Source: Falsiroseomonas frigidaquae
GTDB taxonomy: Bacteria; Pseudomonadota; Alphaproteobacteria; Acetobacterales; Acetobacteraceae
Direction of reading: 5' to 3'
Assembly: GCF_012163145.1 (NCBI RefSeq)
Contig: NZ_JAAVTX010000003.1
Span: 682,001 to 746,000 of the forward strand
Length of the DNA stretch: 64,000 nucleotides
A program made the position numbers and the translations under genes. Each line of letters starts with the position of its first letter. Positions within the stretch are counted from its first letter, which is position 1. Under the pieces are notes generated by a model that did no database searches, was not told the origin of the DNA, and saw only the letters and a list, made by a program, of their open reading frames with translations. Below, in pieces: positions 21,089 to 29,522 of this stretch.

Positions 21089-21436
21089 TCAGTCCTGCAG
21101 CGCCTCGGTCAAAGCGAGGCGCGCCGCCTTCAGCCGGCCGAGCAGCCGTCCCGGCGTCACCAGCCGCAGCCCGGGCGATTCCACCCGCAGCAACAGTACC
21201 GTGCCCGGCGCCAGGTTCAGCGATTTCCGCAACTGGCCCGGCAGCGTCAGCCGTCCCTTGCGATCCAGCGTGGGTTGGCGGCCACGTTCGGCGGATTCGC
21301 CCGGCGAGATCGCAAGCTCCCCATCCTCCACCACCACCTGGAGCTTCACGCCAGGCTCCAGCCCGGTCGCTGCCCGCAACGCGGGTGTCAGCAGCACACG
21401 CCCGCGTGTGTCGAGCTGTAATCTGATAGCGCGCAT
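21089..21436 (-). CDS. Tandem AbrB/SpoVT-domain DNA-binding protein
   Basis: 115-aa protein made of two successive swapped-hairpin AbrB-type units: LDTRGRVLLTPALRAATGLEPG (about residues 8-29) and LDRKGRLTLPGQLRKSLNLAPG (about 56-77). The two halves align with each other, which resembles MraZ-like architecture in one chain. Start at 21436 has no strong ribosome site; a longer frame continues to 21649. Likely a DNA-binding regulator. No toxin partner is adjacent, so an antitoxin role is unsupported. Confidence 0.75.
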   Translation of the reverse strand: MRAIRLQLDTRGRVLLTPALRAATGLEPGVKLQVVVEDGELAISPGESAERGRQPTLDRKGRLTLPGQLRKSLNLAPGTVLLLRVESPGLRLVTPGRLLGRLKAARLALTEALQD

Positions 21437-21691
21437 CCAACCATCCGACCGTTGCGTTTGTGGAGTGTGCAGCAGAATCATCACCCAGCGCAAAGGGCGC
21501 GCGCCCCGGGCATGGGTGGCGCGCCAACTTCGCATGCCATCCTGCACGAAACCCTTTTGGGAGTGCAGCGACGACGGTGTAGCTTTCGTATTACGGTCCC
21601 GTGGCGCCCCCCGCCCGGGCCCGGCCCTGCGGCGCGTCGCGCATCTCAAGACCGGACCTCCTCCGGCGGCGCGTCGCAGGGGCCCCCCGCA

Positions 21692-22180
21692 TCAGGCCAG
21701 CGTGATGCAGAGGGTAGCGGTGAAGCGCAGCGTCGCACCATGGATGGTCAGGTCGCCGCTGAATGGCTGCGGCTCGCCCGACTGATCCACGAAGCCCAGG
21801 CCGCCATCGGCATCGAGATGCAGCGACAGGCCCGGCTCCAGGACATTGATCGCGATGACCAGCTGCGTGAGCGAGACATCGCGCAGGGCCAGCACGTCCT
21901 GGCCTGGCTGACCGACGAATTCGGCATTGCCATCCGCCGGCGACCAGCAGGCTGCGGCCCGCGCCGGGACCGCGGATTGGGGTGCCTCGGGCGCCAATTC
22001 GGGTAACACTTCGGGTAACACTTCGGGGGCGAGGCGGGGCAATGCGTGGGTTCGGTGGGGGCCGTTGCCCTTGCCGGCCAGCCCCCAGCTCCCCCGCCCC
22101 CAGCTCCGCGCCAGATCATGCCAGCCGCGTGCCGAACGCGGGCCGCGCCAGAGGGAAGGTTTCTTGTTATCCGCGCTCAT
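21692..22180 (-). CDS. RTX-less paralog of the neighbouring RTX protein
   Basis: 162-aa protein of unknown function. The N-terminal half is basic and low-complexity (RGPRSARGW). A 12-base tandem repeat (CGGGTAACACTT units near 22003-22026) encodes EVLPEVLPEL. From about residue 90 it aligns with the C-terminal domain of the RTX protein at 22356: GQPGQDVLALRDVSL versus GGSGQDTLILQGVNL, and FSGDLTIHGATLRF versus FSGQLNIGGETLKF. It has no GGxGxD repeats, so it looks like a duplicate that lost the calcium-binding array. Expression unknown. Confidence 0.6.
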   Translation of the reverse strand: MSADNKKPSLWRGPRSARGWHDLARSWGRGSWGLAGKGNGPHRTHALPRLAPEVLPEVLPELAPEAPQSAVPARAAACWSPADGNAEFVGQPGQDVLALRDVSLTQLVIAINVLEPGLSLHLDADGGLGFVDQSGEPQPFSGDLTIHGATLRFTATLCITLA

Positions 22181-22355
22181 CAACCCAGTGCTCCCGCTTC
22201 TGCAACTCGCGTGAGTAAAGGCTAGGCGCGGGGCCAAAGGGCCGGCAGGCGGGGCGTAACGATCGGGCGGATAGGCAGCGCCTTGGCAGCGGGGGTTGAA
22301 CGCGCGAAGGGCGGCGCCGCTGCCGGCGCCGCCCCCCGTATAATTACCAGCAGGA

Positions 22356-22994
22356 TCAGAACTGGATCTGCAGGCGCTCCACATCGAAGAACTTCAGCGT
22401 CTCGCCGCCGATGTTCAGCTGGCCGCTGAAGCTGACCTGCTGGCCGGCCTGGTTGGTGAAGCTCACCTGCCCGGCGGAGTTCACCAGGATCTGCAGGCTC
22501 GGGTCATACAGCTGCAGCGCGGCGTTCAGCGTGTCCAGGTTCACGCCCTGCAGGATCAGCGTGTCCTGGCCACTGCCGCCATGGAACTCGTCGCTGCCGT
22601 CGCCCGGCGCCCAGATGTAGCTGTCATTGCCCTCGCCACCGAAGGCCTTGTCGGCCGCGCCGTCGCCCGCGCCGCCATCCAGCGAGTCATTGCCGGCATC
22701 GCCGAACAGCTCGTCGGAACCGTCGCCGCCATAGGCGAAGTCGTTGCCGCTGCCGAGGAAGACCTTGTCGTTGCCGGCGCCGCTGTTCACCGCGTCGTCG
22801 CCGCCGGCCGCATGGACCTCATCCTGGCCGCCGGCGGAGATGACGGTGTCATTGCCCTCGCCCGCGAAGATCTTGTCCATGCCGTCGCCGGTCTGGATGT
22901 TGTCCGCGCCGGCGGTGCCGTAGCGGTCGGTGAAATTGCCGCCCGAGACCTTTTCCAGGTCACTGCCGTCGATCGCCTTCGGTGTGCTGCTCAT
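22356..22994 (-). CDS. Small RTX (hemolysin-type) calcium-binding protein
   Basis: 212-aa acidic protein with about seven nonapeptide-like repeats (GEGNDTV, GAGNDKV, GSGNDFA, GDGSDEL, GDAGNDSL) across residues 35-135. These form a calcium-binding beta-roll in type I-secreted proteins. A C-terminal beta-rich domain follows and ends in QIQF. There is no Sec signal; the N-terminus DLEKVSGG resembles a double-glycine leader. No type I transporter genes are nearby. Ribosome site AGGAGG just upstream of ATG 22994. Role unknown; secretion is inferred. Confidence 0.8.
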   Translation of the reverse strand: MSSTPKAIDGSDLEKVSGGNFTDRYGTAGADNIQTGDGMDKIFAGEGNDTVISAGGQDEVHAAGGDDAVNSGAGNDKVFLGSGNDFAYGGDGSDELFGDAGNDSLDGGAGDGAADKAFGGEGNDSYIWAPGDGSDEFHGGSGQDTLILQGVNLDTLNAALQLYDPSLQILVNSAGQVSFTNQAGQQVSFSGQLNIGGETLKFFDVERLQIQF

Positions 22995-23257
22995 CGGAGC
23001 CTCCTTTTCGTTGCGTGTCCCGATGACCGAACGCTAGGCCCTGTCCGCGCCGCGCGATACGTGTCCCGTGCCTTTGGACGGCATAGGCGCAGCCGATGGC
23101 TGGTGACGTCCCAGACCGCTTGGCTGTTGCTTTTACTGCACAAGGAAGCCGCGCTGGCGCGTGTGGTGGTTCCAAGCCGGTAAAAAAAGATCCTGCGACA
23201 ATTGCGGGTCTGCCGGGCTGCAGCCTTGTTGCGGCGGCCCGGCAGCAGGCGGAAACG

Positions 23258-23290
23258 AAAAAGGCCCCCTCCGCGATGGCGGAGGGGGCC
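23258..23290 (-). terminator. Rho-independent terminator of typA
   Basis: Perfect 12-bp stem GGCCCCCTCCGC / GCGGAGGGGGCC (23263-23274 with 23279-23290), 4-base loop, then TTTTT on the minus strand (23258-23262). Just past the typA stop. The rest of the gap 22995-23257 is the presumed upstream region of the RTX gene; no clear promoter seen. Confidence 0.85.
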
Positions 23291-23326
23291 CTGGTAGGCG
23301 ATGGCCGAAAGGCCGGACGAAACGGC

Positions 23327-25156
23327 TTATGCCGCTTCGCTCTCGGACTTGCGGGCGTTCTTCTTGCGCTCATGCGGGTCGAGGTAGCGCTTGCGCAGGC
23401 GAACGGCGGTCGGCGTCACCTCCACCAGCTCGTCTTCCTCGATATAGGCGATGGCCTGTTCCAGGCTCATCCGGCGCGGCGGCACCAGCAGAAGCGCCTC
23501 GTCCTTGCCGGCGGCGCGGATGTTGGTGAGCTTCTTTTCCTTGATCGGGTTGACGTCCAGGTCGTTGTCCCGGCTGTGCTCGCCCAGGATCATGCCGACA
23601 TAGACCTTCACGCCCGGATCGACGAACAGCGTGCCGCGCTCCTGCAGCGAGAACAGCGAATACTGGATCGCCTCGCCATCGGAGTTGGAGATCAGCGACC
23701 CGTTGCGGCGGCCCTCGATCGGGCCGGCCCAGGGCTGATAACCCGCGAAGATGCGGTTCATGATGCCGGTGCCGCGCGTGTCCGTCAGGAACTCGCCATG
23801 GTAGCCGATCAGGCCGCGCGACGGGATCAGGAAGGTCAGGCGCAGCTTGCCGCCACCCGACGGCCGCATGTCCTGCATCTGGCCCTTACGCAGGGACAGC
23901 TTCTGCACGACGACACCCGAATATTCCTCATCCACGTCGACCAGGCATTCCTCGAACGGCTCCTCGCGCTCACCCGTCTCCGGGTGCGCACGGGTCAGCA
24001 CGCGCGGGCGGCCGATGGTCAGCTCGAAGCCCTCACGGCGCATCTGTTCGATCAGCACGCCGAGCTGGAGTTCGCCGCGGCCGGCCACCTCGAAGGCGTC
24101 CACTTCCTCGGAGACCTTGATGGAGATGGCGACGTTGCCCTCCGACTCCTTGAACAGGCGGTCGCGGATCTGGCGGGAGGTGACCTTCTTGCCCTCGCGG
24201 CCGCCGAGCGGGCCGTCATTGATGCGGAAGGTCATCGACAGGGTCGGCGGATCGACCGGGATGGCCGGCAGCGGCTCCATCACGGCCGGGTCGCAGATGG
24301 TGTCCGGGATGGTGCCGTTGGACAGGCCGGCGATGGCGATGATGTCGCCGGCATAGGCCGTCTCCACCACCACGCGGTCCAGCCCGCTGAAGGTCATCAG
24401 CTTGGTCAGGCGGCCGGTTTCCACCACGGACCCGTCGCGGCGCAGCACCTTCACCGGCATGTTGAGCCGGGCGGTGCCCTGCTCGACGCGGCCGGTCAGG
24501 ATGCGGCCGAGGAAGTTGTCGGCCTCCAGGATCGCGGCGTTCATGGCAAACGGCAGGTTCGGGTCGAGGCCCGGCGCCGGCACATGCGACAGGATCAGGT
24601 CGAACATCGCCGACAGGTCCTTCTTCGGACCGTCCATCGTCTCATCCGCCCAGCCCTGCCGGCCGGAGGCGAACAGCATCGGGAAGTCGAGTTGGTTGTC
24701 GTCGGCGCCGAGCGCCGCGAACAGGTCGAACATCTCGCTGTGGACCTCGTCCGGACGGGCGTCCTGGCGATCCACCTTGTTGACGACCACGATCGGGCGG
24801 ATGCCGCGGGCCAGCGCCTTGGTCAGCACGAACTTGGTCTGCGGCAGCACGCCCTCGGCGGCGTCCACCAGCACCACCGCGCCATCGACCATGGACAGGA
24901 TACGCTCCACCTCGCCGCCGAAATCGGCGTGGCCAGGGGTGTCCACGATGTTGATCTTGACGCCCTTCCATTCCACCGCGGTGGATTTGGCAAGGATGGT
25001 GATGCCGCGCTCGCGCTCGAGGTCGTTGCGGTCCATCGCGCGTTCCGCCACCACCTGATTGGTGCGGAAGGCGCCGGCCTGCTTCAGAAGATTGTCGACG
25101 AGGGTCGTCTTGCCGTGGTCGACGTGTGCGATGATCGCGACGTTGCGAATGTCCAT
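23327..25156 (-). CDS. typA: Ribosome-associated GTPase TypA/BipA
   Basis: 609-aa translational GTPase. G1 motif AHVDHGKTT at residues 10-18, RGITI switch I, DTPGHADFGG (G3) and NKVDRQDA (G4) are intact, followed by EF-G-like domains and the BipA C-terminal domain. It acts on the 70S/50S ribosome in stress and assembly. Single-gene unit with a strong terminator. Confidence 0.97.
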   Translation of the reverse strand: MDIRNVAIIAHVDHGKTTLVDNLLKQAGAFRTNQVVAERAMDRNDLERERGITILAKSTAVEWKGVKINIVDTPGHADFGGEVERILSMVDGAVVLVDAAEGVLPQTKFVLTKALARGIRPIVVVNKVDRQDARPDEVHSEMFDLFAALGADDNQLDFPMLFASGRQGWADETMDGPKKDLSAMFDLILSHVPAPGLDPNLPFAMNAAILEADNFLGRILTGRVEQGTARLNMPVKVLRRDGSVVETGRLTKLMTFSGLDRVVVETAYAGDIIAIAGLSNGTIPDTICDPAVMEPLPAIPVDPPTLSMTFRINDGPLGGREGKKVTSRQIRDRLFKESEGNVAISIKVSEEVDAFEVAGRGELQLGVLIEQMRREGFELTIGRPRVLTRAHPETGEREEPFEECLVDVDEEYSGVVVQKLSLRKGQMQDMRPSGGGKLRLTFLIPSRGLIGYHGEFLTDTRGTGIMNRIFAGYQPWAGPIEGRRNGSLISNSDGEAIQYSLFSLQERGTLFVDPGVKVYVGMILGEHSRDNDLDVNPIKEKKLTNIRAAGKDEALLLVPPRRMSLEQAIAYIEEDELVEVTPTAVRLRKRYLDPHERKKNARKSESEAA

Positions 25157-25415
25157 GGTTTCGTCCGGGTTCCGGCCATAAGAGTTTCAGCGAGCGATCC
25201 CGAGGAACCGCGTCGCGCCGACCCCCGCCGCCCCGGGCATGACCGTCACGGGACGGTCATCCAGGCACTTCGCTGGGCCATTGGCTTTGATGCGGCGCAC
25301 ACATAAGGCGACGGACGCCAAAAAGCGAGCGGGAACCGCATCGGGCCGGCCCGGGGCAGCCCCGTCCGGAGGGCAGGGCTGCCGCGCATGGCGCCATGCG
25401 TCCGGGCGGTCGGCG

Positions 25416-26036
25416 CTACATGCGCCCGGGGGCGGGCATCGGGCCAGGCTGGAACATCGGCGCAGGCGCGGGCCCCAGCGTGCGGGGCGCGGTGCCGGCG
25501 CCGGTGCCGCCTCCGGTCGAAGGGGCCATCGGCATGCTGCGGCCGGTCGCCGTGTCATTCGTCATCGGCGCTGTCCCTGGCGCCGCCATCGGGGAAGGGG
25601 CGCGGAGCTGCGCCATCGCCTGGTCGATATGGCGGTTCACCGCGCTGCGGTCGCGCCGGCCCAGCGCTTCCCGCGCCGAGGAAATCTCCGACACCGCCCC
25701 GCGGTCCATCGGCGTACCGGCCTGGCTCGGCATGACCGAGCGGGTGAGCAGGCGGGTTTCGGCCTGCTCGAGGTTCTCCCGCGCCTGTTGCGTGCGGCCG
25801 GCGGAAACCGCCTCCCGCGCCTGGCGCAGGAAATTCTCGGCGGCGGCGGTGTCCATGCTCGATTGGCTGCTGCCCATCGGCGCCTGGGACATCGGCGCCT
25901 GGGACATCGGGGCTTGCGACATCGGGGCTTGCGACATCGGGGCCTGGCGCAGCGGCTCGGTCATCTGCGCCTCGGCGGTCGCGGCCCAGGGCAGGATCAG
26001 CGCACTGGCCAGGATCAGGGCGGGTTGAAGTCGCAT
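25416..26036 (-). CDS. Exported protein with QAPM repeats, function unknown
   Basis: 206-aa protein. Sec signal peptide (LQPALILASALILPWAATAEA) followed by five tandem QAPM(S) units (residues about 31-55), then a helical segment (about 60-145) rich in Ala/Arg/Gln (ENFLRQAREAVSAGRTQQARENL), and a Pro/Met/Gly-rich tail. Helical part resembles short periplasmic TPR-like hairpins. AGGAGG lies upstream of ATG 26036. I do not recognise a named family; Met-rich repeats could bind metal, which is speculation. Confidence 0.75.
   Translation of the reverse strand: MRLQPALILASALILPWAATAEAQMTEPLRQAPMSQAPMSQAPMSQAPMSQAPMGSSQSSMDTAAAENFLRQAREAVSAGRTQQARENLEQAETRLLTRSVMPSQAGTPMDRGAVSEISSAREALGRRDRSAVNRHIDQAMAQLRAPSPMAAPGTAPMTNDTATGRSMPMAPSTGGGTGAGTAPRTLGPAPAPMFQPGPMPAPGRM
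25875..25949 (-). repeat. Five 15-bp tandem repeats within coding sequence
   Basis: Units of 15 bases (CATCGGCGCCTGGGA twice, CATCGGGGCTTGCGA twice, then a diverged fifth) encode the QAPMS repeats. Pairs are identical within and differ between, suggesting recent stepwise duplication. Number of copies may vary among strains. Confidence 0.85.
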
Positions 26037-26145
26037 GCTGAACCTCCTTCATGGGCCGGAAGCGGCCCTCGGCTGTTCAACGCGGCCCGGCGCGCCCGGG
26101 TTCCGGGGCGCGCAACGTCCTGTTCCCGCGGAAGTTCCGGCCGGT

Positions 26146-27150
26146 TCAGCCGGCGACCAGCGCCTTCAGATCAGCCTGCGGACGGGCGCCGAAATGGCTG
26201 ATCGCCTCGGCCGCGGCGACCGAGCCCCAGCGGCCGCATTCCGCCAGCGCCTTGCCCTGCGCCAGCGCCGCCAGGAAGCCGGCGGCATAGGCATCGCCGG
26301 CGCCGGTGGTGTCCACCACCTGCGTCGGCACCGCCGCCACCTGCCACTGCTCGGCGCCGGCCACCACCAGGCTGCCATGCTCCGACCGGGTGATGGCGGC
26401 CAGTGATACCTCCTGCCGCACCCGCGCCACGGCGGTGTCCAGGTCGTCCGTCTCGTACAGGGACAGGATCTCGGACTCGTTGGCGAACAGGATGTCGGTC
26501 TCGTTCCTGACGAATTCCTGGAAGGCGGCGCGGTGGCGGCCGACGCAGAACGGGTCCGACAGCGTCAGCGCGATCTTCCGACCGGCCGCGTGCGCAGCGC
26601 GGGAGGCCTTGAAGAAGGCGGCCTTGGCCTCGGGCGGGTCGAACAGGTAGCCCTCGAGGTAGGTGACGGCGGCCGATGCCACCTCCGCCTCGTCCACATC
26701 ATCCGGCCCGAAGGCGACACAGGCGCCGAGGAAGGTGTTCATGGTGCGCTGGCCATCCGGCGTCACCAGGATCAGGCAGCGCGCGGTCGGTGCGCCGCCG
26801 GATAGTGGCGCGGTGGGGAAGCGCACGCCGGCGGCGCGGATGTCATGCGCGAATACCTTGCCCAGTTCATCCGCCGCGACCTTGCCGAGGAAGCCGACGC
26901 GGGCGCCGAGCGCCGCGGCGACGGCGCAGGTATTGGCGCCCGACCCGCCGCTGCCTTCGACGCCCGGACCCATCGCGGCGTAGATCCGCTCCGCCGCCGC
27001 CGTATCGATCAGCGCCATGCTGCCCTTGGTCATGGATTGCGCGGCCAGGAAGCCATCCTCGGCGCGGGCCAGCACGTCGACGATGGCATTGCCAATGCCG
27101 AGCAGGTCGAGGGTGGGCCCATCGGAGTTGGACGGGGCGGCGTTGGTCAT
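26146..27150 (-). CDS. Adenosine kinase (PfkB family)
   Basis: 334-aa ribokinase-family sugar/nucleoside kinase. N-terminal LLGIGNAIVDVLA, the GGSGANTCAVAAALG motif and the catalytic C-terminal signature DTTGAGDAYAAGF (Asp as base) are all present; the pattern fits adenosine kinase-type alphaproteobacterial PfkB proteins. Start moved from 27222 to 27150 (MTNAAPSNSD), since the earlier segment is non-conserved. Monocistronic. Confidence 0.87.
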   Translation of the reverse strand: MTNAAPSNSDGPTLDLLGIGNAIVDVLARAEDGFLAAQSMTKGSMALIDTAAAERIYAAMGPGVEGSGGSGANTCAVAAALGARVGFLGKVAADELGKVFAHDIRAAGVRFPTAPLSGGAPTARCLILVTPDGQRTMNTFLGACVAFGPDDVDEAEVASAAVTYLEGYLFDPPEAKAAFFKASRAAHAAGRKIALTLSDPFCVGRHRAAFQEFVRNETDILFANESEILSLYETDDLDTAVARVRQEVSLAAITRSEHGSLVVAGAEQWQVAAVPTQVVDTTGAGDAYAAGFLAALAQGKALAECGRWGSVAAAEAISHFGARPQADLKALVAG

Positions 27151-27282
27151 CTGCGGTGCGGCCTTCTGCGAATGCGCCGGAAACTGCCGGAAGGGCGGCG
27201 CGCAGGCTAGTCCCGGCCGCATGAAGCGGGCCTGAAGGCCAGTTGATTAGCGTGGCGCTTTCCCCGGCCGCGGCGCCGGGCC

Positions 27283-27948
27283 ATGTCCCGGAACATGTTG
27301 CAGAACCTGCTGCTGGCGATGCGCCAGCTTCCCGACCCCGCCTTCCGGCGGCCCCTGTTCTTCGGCGCGCTGGGGGCGCTGGCCGGGCTGGCGGGCCTCG
27401 CCTGGCTGTCCGCCTGGGGCCTGGGCGCGGTGGCGGGCGGCGATGGCTGGCTCGCCGCCGCCGCCGCAGCGGCCGGGGTGGTGCTGGTGGCGGTGGCCGC
27501 CTGGTGGCTGTTCATCCCGCTGCTGCTGGCGGTCGCCGGGCTGTTCCTGGATGGGGTGGCGGAGGCGGTGGAACGCCGGCACTACCCCAGCCTGCCGCCG
27601 CCGCAGGGGGCGAGCACCGCGGTGCAGGCCTGGGGGGCGGCGGTGATGGCGGCCAAGCTGGTCGGCCTCACCCTGGTGCTGCTGCCGCTGTCGCTTTTGC
27701 TGCCAGTGGTGGGCGTGGTGATCCTGTGGGCGGTGGCCGCCATCTTCCTGGGCGAGGGGCTGTTCGAGGGGGTTGCCCTGCGCCGCATGGGCCGTGCGGC
27801 CGCCGATGCGCTGCGCCGCCGGCGTCGCTTCGCCATCTGGGGCCTGGGCGCCGCGCTGGCGCTGCTGGCCGCGGTGCCGCTGCTGAACCTGCTGGTTCCG
27901 GTGCTCGGCACCGCCGCAATGACCCACCTGTTGCACAGATCGGCATGA
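27283..27948 (+). CDS. EI24/CysZ-like membrane protein
   Basis: 221-aa integral membrane protein with four or more long hydrophobic segments and the EI24-domain pattern (FIPLLLAVAGLFLDGVAEAVERRHYP). Related proteins include the sulfate permease CysZ; substrate here is unknown. Divergent from the adenosine kinase gene. Confidence 0.8.
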   Translation: MSRNMLQNLLLAMRQLPDPAFRRPLFFGALGALAGLAGLAWLSAWGLGAVAGGDGWLAAAAAAAGVVLVAVAAWWLFIPLLLAVAGLFLDGVAEAVERRHYPSLPPPQGASTAVQAWGAAVMAAKLVGLTLVLLPLSLLLPVVGVVILWAVAAIFLGEGLFEGVALRRMGRAAADALRRRRRFAIWGLGAALALLAAVPLLNLLVPVLGTAAMTHLLHRSA

Positions 27949-27960
27949 TCGCCGTTCCCA

Positions 27961-27978
27961 GCCGGAACTTTCCGGTTG
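27961..27978 (+). terminator. Weak hairpin after EI24 gene
   Basis: GCCGGAACTTTCCGGTTGG forms a short near-perfect hairpin 13 bases past the stop, followed only by TCTTT. Possible weak terminator. The rest of the gap to 28159 shows nothing recognisable. Confidence 0.3.
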
Positions 27979-28159
27979 GTCTTTCCGGTGGATGAGTTGC
28001 GGAGATTTGCAGAAGCGGCGCGGCGCGGCGTTGTCTGAACGCGGTGGAGCGTGTTAGCCGGTGCATCCGTACGGTGCGCAGGCAGCGCGCCCGCCGGACC
28101 ATCTGGCGCCTGTTGCGCCCGGCCGCGATGCTGCCGCGGGACACCGTTGAAGGGGGACG

Positions 28160-28834
28160 ATGATGAATGTCTTCGGCCGTCGCCGGGAAGAAAAGCCGGC
28201 CGAGCCCAGCCCCGACCCGCAATCGACCACCGTTCCGACCTCTCGCGACCCCGATCTGGGCGCGCCAAACCGACCCACCAGGGATGCCTCCACCATGAGC
28301 CTCGCCCCGAAGCCGCCCACTCCCACCATGCCGACCGGCCCGACGCCGTCCCCCGGCACCGCCATTCCGCCGCGTCCGCCCCAGATGGGTGCGCAGATGG
28401 GCGGGCAGATGGGGGGCCAGCAGCCCGGTGGCGCGCCGACCATGCCGACGCCCCGTCCGCAGGCGCCGGATCGCCGCACCCTGGTGGTCGGCCGCGGCAT
28501 CAGCCTGCAGGGCACGGTGGCCGATGCCGAGCGCCTGGTGGTCGAGGGCACCGTCGAGAGCCAGATGATCCAGGCGACCGAGCTGTCGATCAGCCAGACC
28601 GGCGTGTTCAAGGGCGAGGTCCAGGTCGAGGACGCCGAGATCGCCGGCACCTTCGACGGCACGTTGACGGCGCGCGGCCAGCTGGTCATCCGCGGCACCG
28701 GCCGCGTCATCGGCACCGCCCGCTGCCGCCGCCTGATGGTCGAGGATGGTGGCCAGATCTCCGGTAAGATGGAGATGCTGGGCGACGCGCAGGTGGCCCC
28801 CGGCCCGGCGCCGCGCGCCTACGCCGAAGGCTGA
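28160..28834 (+). CDS. Bactofilin (polymer-forming cytoskeletal protein)
   Basis: 224-aa bactofilin. A long disordered N-terminus rich in Pro, Met, Gln and Gly (to about residue 110) precedes the right-handed beta-helix DUF583 domain (TLVVGRGISLQGTVADAERL onward to about 210). Bactofilins self-assemble without nucleotide and scaffold envelope enzymes. GGGGG precedes the start. Its stop overlaps the next gene's start (TGATG), suggesting the lipoprotein downstream is a partner. Confidence 0.92.
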   Translation: MMNVFGRRREEKPAEPSPDPQSTTVPTSRDPDLGAPNRPTRDASTMSLAPKPPTPTMPTGPTPSPGTAIPPRPPQMGAQMGGQMGGQQPGGAPTMPTPRPQAPDRRTLVVGRGISLQGTVADAERLVVEGTVESQMIQATELSISQTGVFKGEVQVEDAEIAGTFDGTLTARGQLVIRGTGRVIGTARCRRLMVEDGGQISGKMEMLGDAQVAPGPAPRAYAEG

Positions 28835-29520
28835 TGCAGACCCGCGGCACCGCTTGGGTGTCGCGGGGCCGCTCGCCGCGACCTTGGGGGATGGCGGTCG
28901 CGGCGATACGCCGCCCGCAGGTCCTCCGTCCGGTCATGTTCATGGTCCTGCTGCTGGGGGTGGCCTGCGCCCAGCCGGATCCGTCGGATCCCGTGGTGGT
29001 ATTGCGGGAGGCCCTCGCCTCCCACCAGGCCAGCCTCGCCGGCATCGCCCCCCGCACGGCGGCGGCCGGCGGCGAAGGCTCCGTAGCCCCATCCGTCGCC
29101 CCATTGGGCGCTCCCGCCCCCACCGCGCCGGCCCGGCCGCGATCGGGCGCCGGGGAGGCTGGAAGGGCCGAGGCTGGCGGATCGCCCACCATGGCGGGGC
29201 AGTTCGTCGGCCACGCGCCCGGCACGGTCATCGCCTGGCTCGGCGAACCCCGCTTGCGGCGGGAGGAGGGCAATGCCGAGATCTGGCATTACCAGGGACC
29301 GCAATGCCATCTGGACCTGTTCTTCTACCGGGACGACGTGCCGGGCGCGGGGCTGCGCGTGGCCTTCGCCGCCGCGCGCGCCATCGGCACCGCTCGGCGC
29401 GGCGAGGCTGCCTGCCTGCGCGACATCGCCCGCGGCGCCGGCGGCCCGGCGGTCCCCGCCGCCCTGCCGGAGGAACTGCCGGCGGCGGAGCCTGGGCCGG
29501 AGCCGGTGGCGGGCGCCTGA
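28834..29520 (+). CDS. Putative lipoprotein coupled to bactofilin
   Basis: 228-aa protein. A basic N-terminus leads into a hydrophobic stretch and lipobox-like LLLGVAC (Cys about 45), suggesting the true start may be M20 or M35. A Pro/Ala/Gly linker is followed by a conserved-looking domain (about 120-195: LGEPRLRREEGNAEIWHYQGPQCHL in part), reminiscent of BamE/SmpA-like envelope lipoproteins. Function unknown; translationally coupled to the bactofilin. Confidence 0.7.
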   Translation: MQTRGTAWVSRGRSPRPWGMAVAAIRRPQVLRPVMFMVLLLGVACAQPDPSDPVVVLREALASHQASLAGIAPRTAAAGGEGSVAPSVAPLGAPAPTAPARPRSGAGEAGRAEAGGSPTMAGQFVGHAPGTVIAWLGEPRLRREEGNAEIWHYQGPQCHLDLFFYRDDVPGAGLRVAFAAARAIGTARRGEAACLRDIARGAGGPAVPAALPEELPAAEPGPEPVAGA

Positions 29521-29522
29521 CC

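Noticed and set aside
21089-21436. AbrB protein as antitoxin of a toxin-antitoxin pair
   Set aside because: Neighbours are ampG and an unrelated RTX-like paralog; no PIN or MazF-like frame adjoins it.
19680-21785. 701-residue plus-strand frame
   Set aside because: Antisense to ampG; Gln/His/Arg-rich, no domain pattern.
25875-25949. Short regular repeats considered as CRISPR
   Set aside because: Period of 15 bases without spacers, in frame with a protein; a coding repeat. No CRISPR array was seen anywhere.
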